From Planococcus salinus (GTDB taxonomy: Bacteria > Bacillota > Bacilli > Bacillales_A > Planococcaceae): a DNA stretch of 64,000 nucleotides. This document shows, piece after piece, positions 25,987 to 35,451 of the stretch. Below the pieces are notes generated by a model. It made no database searches and was not told the origin of the DNA. It saw nothing but the letters and a program-made list of their open reading frames with translations. The stretch is taken from contig NZ_RIAX01000004.1 of the NCBI RefSeq assembly GCF_003719725.1, positions 1-64,000 of the forward strand, given 5' to 3'. Numbering within the stretch: the first letter of the stretch is position 1; each line of letters begins with the position of its first letter. Both the position numbers and the translations under genes were made by a program.

Positions 25987-27765
25987 TCATTTTTTCACCG
26001 TTGTATTTTCGCGGAGAGCCGTTAAGAAGAACGACCCGTATTTCTCCAGCTTGTTGGAACCCACGCCGTTCACTTCCAGAAACTCTTCTTCGTTTTGAGG
26101 CAGCCGGGCACACATGTCGCGCAAGGTCTTATCTGAAAAAATGACAAAAGGCGGAACTCCCCCTTCATCAGCCAATTGCTTTCTCACTTTTCGCAGCTCT
26201 TCAAACAGCGGGTCATTTTCTGCGATTTGCTTAGTGGTCACCGCCCCTTTCCGAAGCACTTTCCGTTTACCCAGCAGAACATCTCTTCCTCCGTCCGGCA
26301 CGTAGATGGTCGGAAACGAACCCTGTTCTACTGCCAGCAGTTCCTGGGAAATCATAAATTCAATCAGATTCGACACTTCTTTTGTATTTTGGTGCTTCAA
26401 GATGCCGTAAGTTGAAAGTTTATCAAATCCGAAATCCAGTACTTTTTTATTGCGGGAACCGGTCAGCACCTGGGCTGTCATCATTTTACCGAATTTCTGT
26501 CCCATCCGGATCACGCACGACAACACCATTTGAACATCCTGCGTCACATCGAGGCTTTCCCGATCGTCAACACAGTTGCCGCAATGACCGCATACTTCTG
26601 CGCCTGAATCCCCGAAATAGTGAATAATGAACTGCTGCAGGCAACTTTCGGTATGGCAATAATCGACCATCCCCTGCAACTTCACCAGTTCCGCCGGAAT
26701 CCTGCTCGGATCCTGCGCCTGATCGATCAAAAAGCGCTGGGTCTGAACATCTTGAGGCGCGTACAATACAATGCACTCACTCGGCAGTCCATCGCGTCCT
26801 GCACGACCAGCTTCCTGGTAATAGCTTTCCATGTTTTTGGGCAACTGATAATGGAGGACGTATCGTATGTTTGATTTGTCGATTCCCATGCCGAATGCGT
26901 TTGTCGCGACCATTACCGTCACTTCATCGTTCAAAAAGCGTTCTTGTCCGTGCCGGCGCTCTGCATCCGGCATGCCGGCGTGGTACTTGGCGACTTTGAC
27001 TCCTTTTTTAAGCAGCATTTCGTATACTGAATCGACTGTTTTCCGTGTAGCTGCATATATAATCCCGGCTTCGTTGCCATTTTTCTGTACGTATTCTTTC
27101 ACAAAGCGCTGGCGATCCTGTCCGCGGATAACCGAAAATGTCAAGTTGGCGCGTTCAAACCCGGTCATCACCGTCTGGCGTTCATCGATATTCAATATGC
27201 GGCAGATGTCTTCACGCACTTGAGGAGTGGCTGTGGCAGTAAGGGCCAGCACGGTCGGGTTATTCGGAAATAGATCAGCCATCCGGTTGATCAATCGGTA
27301 ACTCGGACGGAAGTCGTGGCCCCACTGGGAAATGCAATGCGCTTCATCCACAGCGATCAACGGCACCTGGACGCCTTGCAATTCGTTTAAAAACATTTCC
27401 GAATCGAGTCGCTCAGGCGCAATGTACAAAAGTTTTACGGCACCTCTTTGAACGTCGTGCAAGGTTTCCCTTACTTCGTCAAAATCGAGTGAGCTGTTAA
27501 TATAAGCAGCCGGGATACCAGCTGCCAAAAGTGAATCCACCTGGTCTTTCATCAGGGAAATCAAAGGAGACACCACAATTGTCGTCCCTTCCATCGCAAG
27601 GGCCGGAATTTGATAACACATCGATTTCCCGCCGCCTGTCGGCATGACGCAAATGGAATTGTGCCCATCCAGCACCTGCGAAATCGCCTGTTCCTGTCCT
27701 GTCCGGAACGTTTCATAGCCAAAATACGACTGCAACAATCGTCTTGCTTCTTCCAACAAAATCAC
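25987..27765 (-). CDS. recQ: ATP-dependent DNA helicase RecQ
   Basis: A 592-residue 3'-5' DNA helicase: Walker [14 protein letters not shown] ([16 protein letters not shown]), helicase C with [10 protein letters not shown], the four-cysteine zinc site (CHTESC…CGHCGNC), winged-helix RQC region, and a C-terminal HRDC domain ([22 protein letters not shown]). It acts in recombination and replication fork repair. It is full length for bacterial RecQ. It begins just after the divergent-looking gap before the DUF4334 terminator and appears monocistronic. Confidence 0.96.
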   Translation of the reverse strand: MILLEEARRLLQSYFGYETFRTGQEQAISQVLDGHNSICVMPTGGGKSMCYQIPALAMEGTTIVVSPLISLMKDQVDSLLAAGIPAAYINSSLDFDEVRETLHDVQRGAVKLLYIAPERLDSEMFLNELQGVQVPLIAVDEAHCISQWGHDFRPSYRLINRMADLFPNNPTVLALTATATPQVREDICRILNIDERQTVMTGFERANLTFSVIRGQDRQRFVKEYVQKNGNEAGIIYAATRKTVDSVYEMLLKKGVKVAKYHAGMPDAERRHGQERFLNDEVTVMVATNAFGMGIDKSNIRYVLHYQLPKNMESYYQEAGRAGRDGLPSECIVLYAPQDVQTQRFLIDQAQDPSRIPAELVKLQGMVDYCHTESCLQQFIIHYFGDSGAEVCGHCGNCVDDRESLDVTQDVQMVLSCVIRMGQKFGKMMTAQVLTGSRNKKVLDFGFDKLSTYGILKHQNTKEVSNLIEFMISQELLAVEQGSFPTIYVPDGGRDVLLGKRKVLRKGAVTTKQIAENDPLFEELRKVRKQLADEGGVPPFVIFSDKTLRDMCARLPQNEEEFLEVNGVGSNKLEKYGSFFLTALRENTTVKK

Positions 27766-27892
27766 ACACTCCTAATACTCGTATCGTATGTGTAGCTTAC
27801 CACATTTTCGAGTGATTTTTGTTGATGGCTGTTCAGCGGTTTTGATGATTTTATGAAGTCCCTAACGAACTGGTGAAATTCATGGACAAACT

Positions 27893-27932
27893 AAAAAAGT
27901 TGCCACTCAAGCATTTTTGCTCAAGCGGCAAC
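27893..27932 (-). terminator. Terminator of the SDR-DUF4334 operon
   Basis: A long stem GTTGCC…GGCAAC, continued inside by eight more pairs with G-U wobbles, is followed by TTTTTTA on the minus strand. Confidence 0.82.
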
Positions 27933-27939
27933 CCCGTTT

Positions 27940-28422
27940 CTATTCTACTTTCTCCAAAACAAAAAAATACGCTTGCTTGGCACCTTTCCAGTCCATTACT
28001 CCCAGCAGCATGCTGTCATTCACTTTCCTGAAATGGTCATGAATCGGCAAATTATCGTAAATCATGGTCCCGCTCACTTTCCCGCGGTATTCCATCATCC
28101 GCATCCGGGCTTTGCCGCCTGGCGCTTTGACCAGTTTGCGCAGATCCATGAAAGGCACAGGGTCTACTGCAAAAATATTTCCATTGAGACCCCTGAACAA
28201 TAAAGGATCGACGTTTTCCGCGTCATGGAACGCCTTCCCGTACCAGTTCAACTTCTTCAATACTCCATCAAGAGGATGGCCAGTGTAAAATTCCTTTCCT
28301 TTCCAAGTGCCAACAAGTGATTCCAACTCAACCGCTTCCAACTTGTCGAAGAGCTCGAAAGCCGTATGCACATCCGTTTTCCCTTGCTCATAGATGGTGC
28401 GGAAATCCATTTCAGCGCTCAC
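27940..28422 (-). CDS. GXWXG/DUF4334 protein
   Basis: A 160-residue soluble protein with the N-terminal GXWXG motif (LVGTWKGKEFYTGHPLDG) and a C-terminal DUF4334 domain (ARMRMMEYRGKVSGTMIYDNLPIHDHFRKV). Function of the family is unknown; a lipocalin-like ligand-binding fold is suspected in the literature. AAAGGAG lies 8 nt before a GTG at 28422, preferred to the GTG at 28431 (no spacing) and ATG at 28410. It follows the SDR gene by 13 nt, so the two form an operon. Confidence 0.82.
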   Translation of the reverse strand: MSAEMDFRTIYEQGKTDVHTAFELFDKLEAVELESLVGTWKGKEFYTGHPLDGVLKKLNWYGKAFHDAENVDPLLFRGLNGNIFAVDPVPFMDLRKLVKAPGGKARMRMMEYRGKVSGTMIYDNLPIHDHFRKVNDSMLLGVMDWKGAKQAYFFVLEKVE

Positions 28423-28435
28423 AGTCGCCACTCCT

Positions 28436-29221
28436 TTAAATTTCCAAATCCCAGCGTTTGGCTTCTTCTTCTTTCATCTGCTGTTCCGTTTCCGGCGGAT
28501 AAGCTATACGGAATTTATGGGAATCCTGAGGAATGATTTCCACCATTTTGGCAATCATATCAGCAGGATCATACTGGTTTTCCAGCCCTTTTTCAGCCTC
28601 TTCCATATCACTCTTCCGGGTGAAATGCTTTTCCTCGTCGTACCATTTCCATTTTGCCTCGGCGCTGCGATCGTTAAATCCTGTGGCAAAAGCTCCAGGA
28701 TTGATCGTGGCTACCTGGACACCGAATTCCTGCATTTCTTTCTGCAAGGTTTTGGCAATTCCTTCAATGGCATGTTTGGTGGCTGTGTAAGGTCCCACGT
28801 ATGGCGTGGACATAATTCCCGCCATGGAAGACAGGAAAACGATTTTCCCTTTTCCTTTTTCCACGAACTTTTTCGCTGCCACCTGCACTGTCTCTAAAGT
28901 GCTGAACACATTCACTTCAAACAATTCACGGAAATTTTTCATCGGCACTTCTCCAAGAGGCCCGCCTTCGTTGATGGCCGCATTGGCTACAAATATGTCA
29001 AAATCGTATTCTTCCATTTGCGCACGGTCCTGTGGGTTTTTGATATCCAACTTAAAGACTTCCAGCTGCGCTCCTTCTGCAGCAGCTTCTTGTCTTAACG
29101 CAGTTACTTGGGGCGCTGTCTCCACAGATGCGATTACCCGGTACCCTTTCTTTGAAAGTCCCAGGGCGGTTCCTTTCCCAAGCCCGCTGCCGGCTCCTGT
29201 GATGAAGATCGTTTTGCTCAT
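28436..29221 (-). CDS. SDR family NAD(P)-dependent oxidoreductase
   Basis: A 261-residue classical short-chain dehydrogenase with cofactor motif TGAGSGLG (8-15), NAA (80-82), catalytic Ser131/132, Tyr145 and Lys149 (YTATK). Residues near the N terminus do not settle NAD versus NADP. Substrate unknown. TAGGAGG is spaced 9 nt from the ATG. First gene of a two-gene operon with the DUF4334 protein, suggesting a shared small-molecule pathway. Confidence 0.92.
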   Translation of the reverse strand: MSKTIFITGAGSGLGKGTALGLSKKGYRVIASVETAPQVTALRQEAAAEGAQLEVFKLDIKNPQDRAQMEEYDFDIFVANAAINEGGPLGEVPMKNFRELFEVNVFSTLETVQVAAKKFVEKGKGKIVFLSSMAGIMSTPYVGPYTATKHAIEGIAKTLQKEMQEFGVQVATINPGAFATGFNDRSAEAKWKWYDEEKHFTRKSDMEEAEKGLENQYDPADMIAKMVEIIPQDSHKFRIAYPPETEQQMKEEEAKRWDLEI

Positions 29222-29307
29222 GACATTTTGCCTCCTATAATTATCTGTCTTCGTCTACTTCAGTGTTTCCCCTGCAGCGAATGGGATAAACAATTATAGA
29301 AGGAACT

Positions 29308-29820
29308 TCAGCTTTCCCAGTTTTTATCGTCGAACTCGTTGGCATAATGTTCAAATTTGGACAGCATATCGATTAACGCTTTTTCATTTTTAGCCAACAT
29401 CCGCTCTCTCGCCTTTTTCCGTTTGAATCGCACGCCATATGCCTCCTGCGCTGCCTCATAAGCTTCCAGCAATCCCCTGAACTGGATCACCAGTTCACTG
29501 TCCTGGTCTTTCAGCAGAGCCAGCAGCAAGTCGATTTTTCCGTACAGCGCTTTTGTCGTGTATTGTTCCCGATTCCGGTAAAGCAAACCCACCACAATAC
29601 AGCTTGGCAGCTCTTCATCTACCCCTTTGGCCAAATCCGTCAGCAGTTCCAGCATGTCCCGCCGACTTTTGGCCAGGGAAAGGACATAAAACACATGAGG
29701 AATTTCTTCTGTCGGAGTTTCGGATATAAAGTCATCAATTTCACGAATTAAGTCTTCCCGTTTTAATAGATCGATTAGCATACCCAATCGATAAGTCTCA
29801 TATAATATGTACCGTTCCAT
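29308..29820 (-). CDS. Helical hypothetical protein
   Basis: A 170-residue, almost entirely helical, charged cytosolic protein. The N-terminal two thirds look like short HEAT- or TPR-like helical pairs (EIPHVFYVLSLAKSRRDMLELLTDLAKGVDEELPS), then a basic stretch (FKRKKARERM). No family recognised. The ribosome binding site is weak (TAGGA directly before ATG). Lies alone, about 90 bp past the SDR gene start. Confidence 0.65.
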   Translation of the reverse strand: MERYILYETYRLGMLIDLLKREDLIREIDDFISETPTEEIPHVFYVLSLAKSRRDMLELLTDLAKGVDEELPSCIVVGLLYRNREQYTTKALYGKIDLLLALLKDQDSELVIQFRGLLEAYEAAQEAYGVRFKRKKARERMLAKNEKALIDMLSKFEHYANEFDDKNWES

Positions 29821-30071
29821 TTCCTAATCGCCCGCTTTAGAGAAATTTACTTGCTCTTGTATGATTATGGTTGAACTGCCATCTTTTCTTTTATGCACTC
29901 CAGCAGCTGATTATAGGAAAGAACCACAACCAAACAAGTCCGTTACTACCAGAATACAAGACAGCCGACGGTTCGTCACCTAATCCACCAGCCGCCGGAC
30001 AACAAAACAGGTCACTATTTCAAGTTCCCACGCCGCCCCCTTCTGCCGGGTCTGCTGTTCCTGGTCATTAA
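29821..30071. other. Gap with no supported gene
   Basis: Together with the terminator this gap of about 300 bases holds only a 66-codon plus-strand frame starting at TTG without a ribosome binding site. Its proline-rich end could be a decayed gene remnant. I see no RNA gene or repeat here. Confidence 0.3.
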
Positions 30072-30103
30072 GAAACGCCCATTCCGAACCGGAATGGGCG
30101 TTT
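30072..30103 (-). terminator. Terminator after the XRE regulator gene
   Basis: A 14-bp perfect stem AAACGCCCATTCCG/CGGAATGGGCGTTT with a 4-nt loop; the flanking T tract is short on both strands. Confidence 0.75.
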
Positions 30104-30126
30104 ACTCAACTGTCAGATCACCTGGT

Positions 30127-30483
30127 TTATGAAGTGGCTGCACCGTAACCACCCATACGTCTTTTGACTTGGATATAGGAAGCAGCTTCTGCAATTTCTT
30201 TGGCATTGAGCGGTTTGTTGTCAATCATCAATTTATATTCACTTAATTCATTGGCATTTTGTAAATCAAGGTCAATTGTCCGGTCCACCCGATCAAGCAG
30301 GCCATCTACTGAAACTTCAAAAAAGTCGGCGATGCGGGCAAGATGGCTGACAGAAATTTGTTTCTTGCCGCTTTCATAAGCCCAAATCGTACTTTTCGCA
30401 AACCCAATTTTTTCAGCCAGTTCTTCCGGCGACAATCCTTTTTGCTCTCTTAAATCTCTGAGTTTTTTACTTAGTTGTTCCAT
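30127..30483 (-). CDS. XRE-family transcriptional regulator
   Basis: A 118-residue protein with an N-terminal Cro/CI-type helix-turn-helix (residues 8-62, LSPEELAEKIGFAKSTIWAYESGKKQISVSHLARIADFF), followed by a helical tail (LNAKEIAEAASYIQVKRRM) seen in several Bacillales regulators. AAAGGAG precedes the ATG. It is divergent from pxpB with 270 bp of AT-rich DNA between, so it may control itself and possibly the pxp operon; that link is inference. Confidence 0.88.
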   Translation of the reverse strand: MEQLSKKLRDLREQKGLSPEELAEKIGFAKSTIWAYESGKKQISVSHLARIADFFEVSVDGLLDRVDRTIDLDLQNANELSEYKLMIDNKPLNAKEIAEAASYIQVKRRMGGYGAATS

Positions 30484-30756
30484 TTACATTCCTGCTCCTT
30501 TTATAATTAAATTCTAACTATTTAAAATATACTGTATCTTAGTTTATTATACAATATATTTAGATAATTTTATGTAAAAAGTTTGAATATTTAATGAACA
30601 AATATCAACATTTTACCATTTCATTTCCATCCGCTTTCTAGCTATACCCTTTTTCTTTATTTTTAAAACAGTCTGAACAGTTAATTTTTCCTTCCTAGGA
30701 GGATAGACGCCATTTGTTATATACTATATTCAGAAAACTTTTAAGGAGTGAGCTAT

Positions 30757-31473
30757 TTGACTTATTCGATTTCGCCGTTCGGCGATTGTGCTTTGATGAT
30801 TGAAATTCATGCAGACAGCTCCAACGACACACAGCAGGAAATTCAAAAAATCGTTTCTTTCCTGGAAACCCATCCGCCTGTGTGGCTGGTTGAATACATT
30901 CCTGCATTTACTACAGTGGCTGTTTTGTTTGACCCTCTTCTGGCGGTTTCCGATTCCTTCGCCACCCCTTATGACAAAGTCAGGACAGAACTCCAGAGGT
31001 GCTTTCAGCAACTGGAAAAGAATCAGGAAAGCACAATAAAAACAGTGGAACTTCCTGTCTGTTACGGTGGAGAATGGGGGCCTGATTTGGAATTTGTCGC
31101 TTCCCACAACAATCTTTCACCCAAAGAGGTAATCCGAATCCATAGTTCCACAACGTACAGAGTTGCCATGATTGGATTTGCACCCGGCTTCCCCTTTCTG
31201 GAGGGGATGTCCGAAAAAATAGCTGCACCGCGAAAAGATTCCCCACGGCTGCGGATACCCGAGCGCTCAGTTGGAATCGCCGGAAAACAAACAGGCGTTT
31301 ATCCCATTGAGACACCAGGGGGATGGCAGCTGATCGGACGCACACCTTTGCGCTTGTTCCTTCCCGAGAAATCAGAGCCAAGCTTGCTTCGTGCAGGAGA
31401 TTTCGTTCGTTTTGTCGAAGTTTCACCACAGGAATATGAAAAATTGGAGGCTTCCTATGATCAAAATACATAA
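30757..31473 (+). CDS. pxpB: 5-oxoprolinase subunit PxpB (KipI family)
   Basis: A 238-residue KipI-type protein with the conserved VCYGGEWGPDLEFVA and MIGFAPGFPFLEGM stretches and SVGIAGKQTGVYPIETPGGWQLIGRTP. With PxpC and PxpA it forms the ATP-dependent 5-oxoprolinase that opens pyroglutamate to glutamate. AAGGAG lies 8 nt before a TTG (30757), the best start; the GTG at 30748 overlaps the site. A TATACT -10 lies at 30720-30725. First gene of an operon that continues through pxpC and pxpA. Confidence 0.94.
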   Translation: MTYSISPFGDCALMIEIHADSSNDTQQEIQKIVSFLETHPPVWLVEYIPAFTTVAVLFDPLLAVSDSFATPYDKVRTELQRCFQQLEKNQESTIKTVELPVCYGGEWGPDLEFVASHNNLSPKEVIRIHSSTTYRVAMIGFAPGFPFLEGMSEKIAAPRKDSPRLRIPERSVGIAGKQTGVYPIETPGGWQLIGRTPLRLFLPEKSEPSLLRAGDFVRFVEVSPQEYEKLEASYDQNT

Positions 31474-32431
31474 AGCCGGCCTTCAGACAACTGTTCAGGA
31501 TTTGGGGCGCAGAGGGTTTCAGAAGTTTGGTGTGATTGTGAGCGGTGCAATGGACCTTTTGGCATGCCGCATGGCTAATATACTGGTGAACAATGCAGAA
31601 AACGAAGCCGTTCTTGAAATCGCCATCACCGGCCCAACAATGGAATTTACAGAAGAAGCTGTCATTGCCATTTGCGGAGCTGATATGTCTCCTTCAATTG
31701 ACGGCCATGCTGTCAGAATGTGGCGTCCCTTGTTCGTGGAAAAAGGGAGCGTCCTGTCCTTCGGGCCTCTTCGTTCCGGGTGCCGCACATATGTGGCCTT
31801 TTCAGGAGGAGTTGGAGTACCGGAAGTGATGAACAGCAAGTCAACTTATCTGCGGGCACAAATCGGCGGATTTCATGGGCGTGCTTTGCAGAAGAGCGAT
31901 GAATTGGAAATCGGCATTCCTTCATTAAAAGTGAAAAGCTCAGCCGCCGCAAATTGGGGAGTGTCCTCCTCTTTTATAACCGATTATTCAACAGAACCGG
32001 AAATCCGTCTGCTTCAAGGCAGACAATACGAATTATTCACAAAGGCAAGCCAGAAGCGGCTTGTAACAGAACGCTTTGAAGTTTCAACGCAATCCGACCG
32101 GATGGGTTACCGGTTATCCGGACAATCGCTGTCCCTTGAAGAGCCGGCTGAATTATTGTCGGAAGCCATCATTTTCGGTTCCATCCAAGTTCCGCCTGAC
32201 GGCAATCCCATTGTGCTGATGGCGGACCGGCAGACAACCGGAGGATACCCGAAAATCGGACAGGTTGCATCAGTCGATTTGCCGCTGCTGAGCCAACTGA
32301 AACCCGGGGATGGAATCCGCTTCAAGAAAACGACGCTTGCAGAAGCTCAAAAAGCTTATCTGGAACGGGAACAGCTTCTCCAACAAATAAAGATGGCCAT
32401 TCAATTAAAATATGGAGGGAACGGAAAATGA
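31457..32431 (+). CDS. pxpC: 5-oxoprolinase subunit PxpC (KipA family, biotin-dependent carboxyltransferase-like)
   Basis: A 324-residue protein starting [22 protein letters not shown], the KipA/AHS2 signature, with [10 protein letters not shown] and [15 protein letters not shown]. It is homologous to urea carboxylase and allophanate-type domains, and forms the catalytic complex with PxpB. TTGGAGG is spaced 6 nt from the ATG. The gene overlaps the end of pxpB by 17 nt, giving tight translational coupling. Confidence 0.95.
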   Translation: MIKIHKAGLQTTVQDLGRRGFQKFGVIVSGAMDLLACRMANILVNNAENEAVLEIAITGPTMEFTEEAVIAICGADMSPSIDGHAVRMWRPLFVEKGSVLSFGPLRSGCRTYVAFSGGVGVPEVMNSKSTYLRAQIGGFHGRALQKSDELEIGIPSLKVKSSAAANWGVSSSFITDYSTEPEIRLLQGRQYELFTKASQKRLVTERFEVSTQSDRMGYRLSGQSLSLEEPAELLSEAIIFGSIQVPPDGNPIVLMADRQTTGGYPKIGQVASVDLPLLSQLKPGDGIRFKKTTLAEAQKAYLEREQLLQQIKMAIQLKYGGNGK

Positions 32432-33198
32432 AATATAAAGTAGACGTAAACTGCGATATGGGTGAAAGTTTTGGAGCTTATAAAATGGGACAGGATGAAC
32501 AGATTCTTGACTATATCACCTCTGCCAATATTGCCTGCGGATTTCACGCCGGAGATCCATCCACCATGCGCAGGACAGTCAAACTGGCTATGGAAAAAGA
32601 CGTAGCAATCGGTGCACATCCCGGCCTTCAGGACCTCGTCGGTTTCGGCCGGCGAAATATGGCCATTTCGCCTCAGGAAGCATACGACTTAGTTGTCTAC
32701 CAGATTGGAGCACTCGCTGCCTTTGTTCAGGCAGAAGGCGGAAACCTTCAGCACGTAAAACCGCATGGCGCTTTGTTCAATATGGCCGTTTCCAGTGATT
32801 CGCTGTCTGAAGCGATTGCAGAAGCTGTTTATCAAGTAAACCCCGAATTGATTTTGTTCGGCTTATCGGGCAGCAGAATGATTGAAGCAGGAAGAAAAAT
32901 CGGCTTGCGCACAGCGAACGAAGTGTTCTCCGACCGTACATATCAAAAAGACGGAGCACTCACCCCCAGGACTGAACCGCAGGCATTGATCACCGACCCC
33001 GAAGAGGCTATTGGCCGGGTCATCCGCATGGTCAAAGATCAGAAAATCACGACGCTCCAAAATACAGAACTGGCTATCACTGCTGATACCCTCTGCATTC
33101 ATGGGGACGGAGTGACCGCTCTCGAATTCGCACAAAATATCCACCAGTCCCTGCAAAACGCGGGAATTGAATTGAGGAAAGTACACGAAATCGTTTAA
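32428..33198 (+). CDS. pxpA: 5-oxoprolinase subunit PxpA (LamB/YcsF family)
   Basis: A 256-residue LamB/YcsF protein with [17 protein letters not shown] at the N terminus, [11 protein letters not shown] (metal/substrate site), [24 protein letters not shown] and NEVFSDRTY motifs. It completes the PxpABC 5-oxoprolinase. Start and the pxpC stop share ATGA, so translation is coupled. No terminator follows; 85 nt later the DUF1538 genes begin on the same strand. Confidence 0.96.
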   Translation: MKYKVDVNCDMGESFGAYKMGQDEQILDYITSANIACGFHAGDPSTMRRTVKLAMEKDVAIGAHPGLQDLVGFGRRNMAISPQEAYDLVVYQIGALAAFVQAEGGNLQHVKPHGALFNMAVSSDSLSEAIAEAVYQVNPELILFGLSGSRMIEAGRKIGLRTANEVFSDRTYQKDGALTPRTEPQALITDPEEAIGRVIRMVKDQKITTLQNTELAITADTLCIHGDGVTALEFAQNIHQSLQNAGIELRKVHEIV

Positions 33199-33283
33199 GG
33201 CATAACTGCAGAATCCAGGGCATAACAGTTTATATCGAAAACCTGTAGGGAAAAACAAGAAAAAGCGGAAAAAGGAGTTTTCA

Positions 33284-33976
33284 ATGGATAATGTAAAAGA
33301 CACTTTTAAAGAAGTTGCCGCTGCCATCCTGCCTGTAGCCGTCGTAGTCATTATTCTCCAAATCACATTAATCCGCCTGCCCTGGGAAGCGCTGCTTCAA
33401 TTTTTAATCGGAGTGGTCTTTGTCAGTATGGGATTTTTCATGTTTCTCCTGGGCGTCAATGCGGGATTGCTGCCAGTCGGGGAACAAATCGGAAGGATAT
33501 TGCCAAAAACGAAAAAAACATGGCTGATCATTGGGACCGGTTTTCTTCTCGGCATTGCAGTTACCGTGGCAGAGCCTGATGTACGTGTTCTCGCTGAGCA
33601 AATCGATCAGGTTTCAGAAGGTGCCATCAGCTCAGGAGTACTGATATTATCCGTCTCTCTCGGCCTTGCCATTTTTGTTGCGCTAGCTATGATCAGAACG
33701 ATTTTCGGCATCCCGCTCCATTATATACTGATAGCCGGCTATGCCGCTGTCTTTCTTCTCTCTTTCTTCGTCCCCGAGGCATTTGTCCCTATCTCGTTTG
33801 ACGCGGGAGGTGTCACCACAGGACCGATGGCGGTTCCGTTCATCCTTGCGTTGGGTGTGGGAGTCGCTACTGTGCTCCGCACCGGAAAAAATTCCTCGAG
33901 CGAAGGATTTGGATTGATCGGACTCGCTTCCATTGGACCCATTTTGGCTGTGATGATTCTGGGGGTGCTGTTCTGA
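33284..33976 (+). CDS. DUF1538 membrane protein, first of a pair
   Basis: A 230-residue integral membrane protein with six or seven helices and one DUF1538 repeat. Visible family features are VAEPDVRVLAEQIDQVSEGAI and SFDAGGVTTGPMAVPF, where the GGVTTGP loop looks like a re-entrant or substrate-binding hairpin. In many bacteria two such repeats are in one protein; here they are two genes. AAGGAG is spaced 6 nt from the ATG. The stop overlaps the next start (TGATG). Position after pxpA suggests a transporter, possibly for 5-oxoproline; this is inferred. Confidence 0.88.
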   Translation: MDNVKDTFKEVAAAILPVAVVVIILQITLIRLPWEALLQFLIGVVFVSMGFFMFLLGVNAGLLPVGEQIGRILPKTKKTWLIIGTGFLLGIAVTVAEPDVRVLAEQIDQVSEGAISSGVLILSVSLGLAIFVALAMIRTIFGIPLHYILIAGYAAVFLLSFFVPEAFVPISFDAGGVTTGPMAVPFILALGVGVATVLRTGKNSSSEGFGLIGLASIGPILAVMILGVLF

Positions 33977-34719
33977 TGGAAATTCATATTTTCGATGGTT
34001 TTCTCGGCATTCTGGGGGAAGTCGGATTGGCACTGCTCCCACTTATAGTCTTTTTTGGAGTTTTTCAGGTTTTCATGTTACGGATGCCGATGAAACGATT
34101 GGGCCAAATAGCCATCGGTTTCATATTGACATTTTTTGGGCTCGCGTTTTTTCTGCAGGGCGTCCATGTCGGTTTTATGCCTGTCGGCGAATTGATGGGC
34201 AAGTCTCTCGGGGAAGGCGCCACTGTATGGTGGCTGATTCCCATCGGCTTTATCCTGGGGTTCGCAGCGACATTCGCTGAGCCCGCTGTCAGCATCATGA
34301 ACGACGAAGTCGACCGAGTGACAGGCGGCTATATCTCCGCCAATGTGATGCTTTATACGTTATCGATCGGCGTCGGTGTCTCCATCGCCCTTTCGATGTT
34401 CCGTATTCTATCCGGCATTTCGTTATGGTACTTTCTCATACCGGGTTATTTGCTCGCTTTGATTTTAATCTTCTTTTCAAACCAAACATTTATCGCTATT
34501 GCATTTGATTCCGGTGGTGTTGCCACAGGTCCGATGACAGTGACGTTCATCTCTTCGCTCGCAGTGGGGGTAGCGTCTGTAACGGAGGGGCGTGACCCTT
34601 TGGCAGATGGTTTTGGTCTTATCGCCCTTGTGGCCTTGACTCCCATTCTCGCTGTGCTTATCCTCGGGCTGATTTTTACTAGAAAAGGTGGGAAAAAATT
34701 CGATGAATCTGAATCATAG
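33976..34719 (+). CDS. DUF1538 membrane protein, second of a pair
   Basis: A 247-residue integral membrane protein homologous to its neighbour: FAEPAVSIMNDEVDRVTGGYI and AFDSGGVATGPMTVTF align with the equivalent loops of the first protein, which suggests a pseudo-symmetric heterodimer. Six or seven helices. Coupled through TGATG to the previous gene and overlapped for 17 nt by the P-II gene, so all three products are probably made in fixed ratio. Confidence 0.88.
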   Translation: MEIHIFDGFLGILGEVGLALLPLIVFFGVFQVFMLRMPMKRLGQIAIGFILTFFGLAFFLQGVHVGFMPVGELMGKSLGEGATVWWLIPIGFILGFAATFAEPAVSIMNDEVDRVTGGYISANVMLYTLSIGVGVSIALSMFRILSGISLWYFLIPGYLLALILIFFSNQTFIAIAFDSGGVATGPMTVTFISSLAVGVASVTEGRDPLADGFGLIALVALTPILAVLILGLIFTRKGGKKFDESES

Positions 34720-35392
34720 ACTGATGATAGCCATTGTGAAAAGAGGTCATTCCAGAACCGTCATACAGGAAGCTCAAAAAGCCGGCGCTGACGGAGCCAC
34801 TATCCTGTATGGGGAAGGCGTTGGGCGGAACGAAAAACCGACTTTTCTCGGGTTGCCGATGACCCATGAAAAAGACGTGATTTTCATTGCTGTCGACGGC
34901 CATTTTGAAACGGCAGTAGCGGAAGCCGTTACACGTGCAGGAAAATTGGGGAAACCCGGATACGGCCTCGGATTCACTGTTCACTTGAGCAAATTGCTCG
35001 GTGTCCCTCACTTAAAAGAACGGCCTGATGATCGCAGAAGAAGGAAAGGAGAACAGATTATGGCACAAGGATTATCAAACTTCCAATTGATCGTGACGAT
35101 TGTCAACAGCGGAGATTCCGAGAAAGTCATCGCAGCTGCCGCAAAAGCCGGAGCAGAAGGTGGCACAATCATAAGCGGACGAGGAACAGGTGTCAATGAG
35201 CGGCAAAAGTTCATGAATTTCACCATCGACCCCCAAAAAGATGTCGTGCTGACGCTTATCCCTGAAAGCTATACAGACGCAGTCATTGAAAGCATTGAAA
35301 ATGCGGTTGATTTGAATGCTCCCGGCAGAGGAATCGCTTTCTTGATCGATGTAGAAAATGTTTTTGGCGTGAATCATTCATCGCTTGGGTGA
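34703..35392 (+). CDS. Tandem P-II-like regulatory protein (two fused P-II domains)
   Basis: A 229-residue protein of two P-II-family domains. Domain 1 (residues 1-115) has MIAIVKRGHSRTVIQEAQKAGADGATILYGEG; domain 2 (120-229) has FQLIVTIVNSGDSEKVIAAAAKAGAEGGTIISGRG. P-II proteins are trimeric sensors of ATP/ADP and 2-oxoglutarate that gate transporters, as GlnK does with AmtB. The linker is basic (ERPDDRRRRKGEQ). ATG at 34703 is chosen over GTG at 34688, which lies in the ribosome binding site. A full internal ribosome binding site precedes domain 2. It ends the operon before a terminator. Confidence 0.87.
   Translation: MNLNHRLMIAIVKRGHSRTVIQEAQKAGADGATILYGEGVGRNEKPTFLGLPMTHEKDVIFIAVDGHFETAVAEAVTRAGKLGKPGYGLGFTVHLSKLLGVPHLKERPDDRRRRKGEQIMAQGLSNFQLIVTIVNSGDSEKVIAAAAKAGAEGGTIISGRGTGVNERQKFMNFTIDPQKDVVLTLIPESYTDAVIESIENAVDLNAPGRGIAFLIDVENVFGVNHSSLG
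35045..35062 (+). promoter_or_regulatory. Internal ribosome binding site and start of the second P-II domain
   Basis: AAAGGAG (35045-35051) is spaced exactly 8 nt from an in-frame ATG at 35060, where domain 2 begins. It is as strong as any start site in the window, so a separate 110-residue P-II subunit may be made. Confidence 0.65.
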
Positions 35393-35407
35393 TAAAAAAG
35401 ATAAACA

Positions 35408-35443
35408 AAAAAATCCGGCAAGCCGATAAGGCTTGCCGGATTT
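35408..35443. terminator. Bidirectional terminator between P-II and catalase genes
   Basis: The perfect 14-bp stem AAATCCGGCAAGCC/GGCTTGCCGGATTT with a 5-nt loop has T runs on the minus strand and a short one on the plus strand. Confidence 0.87.
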
Positions 35444-35451
35444 GCTGTTGC

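Noticed and set aside
29871-30071. 66-codon plus-strand frame ending just before a terminator hairpin
   Set aside because: It starts at TTG without a ribosome binding site; the proline-rich end could be a remnant, but I cannot support a gene.
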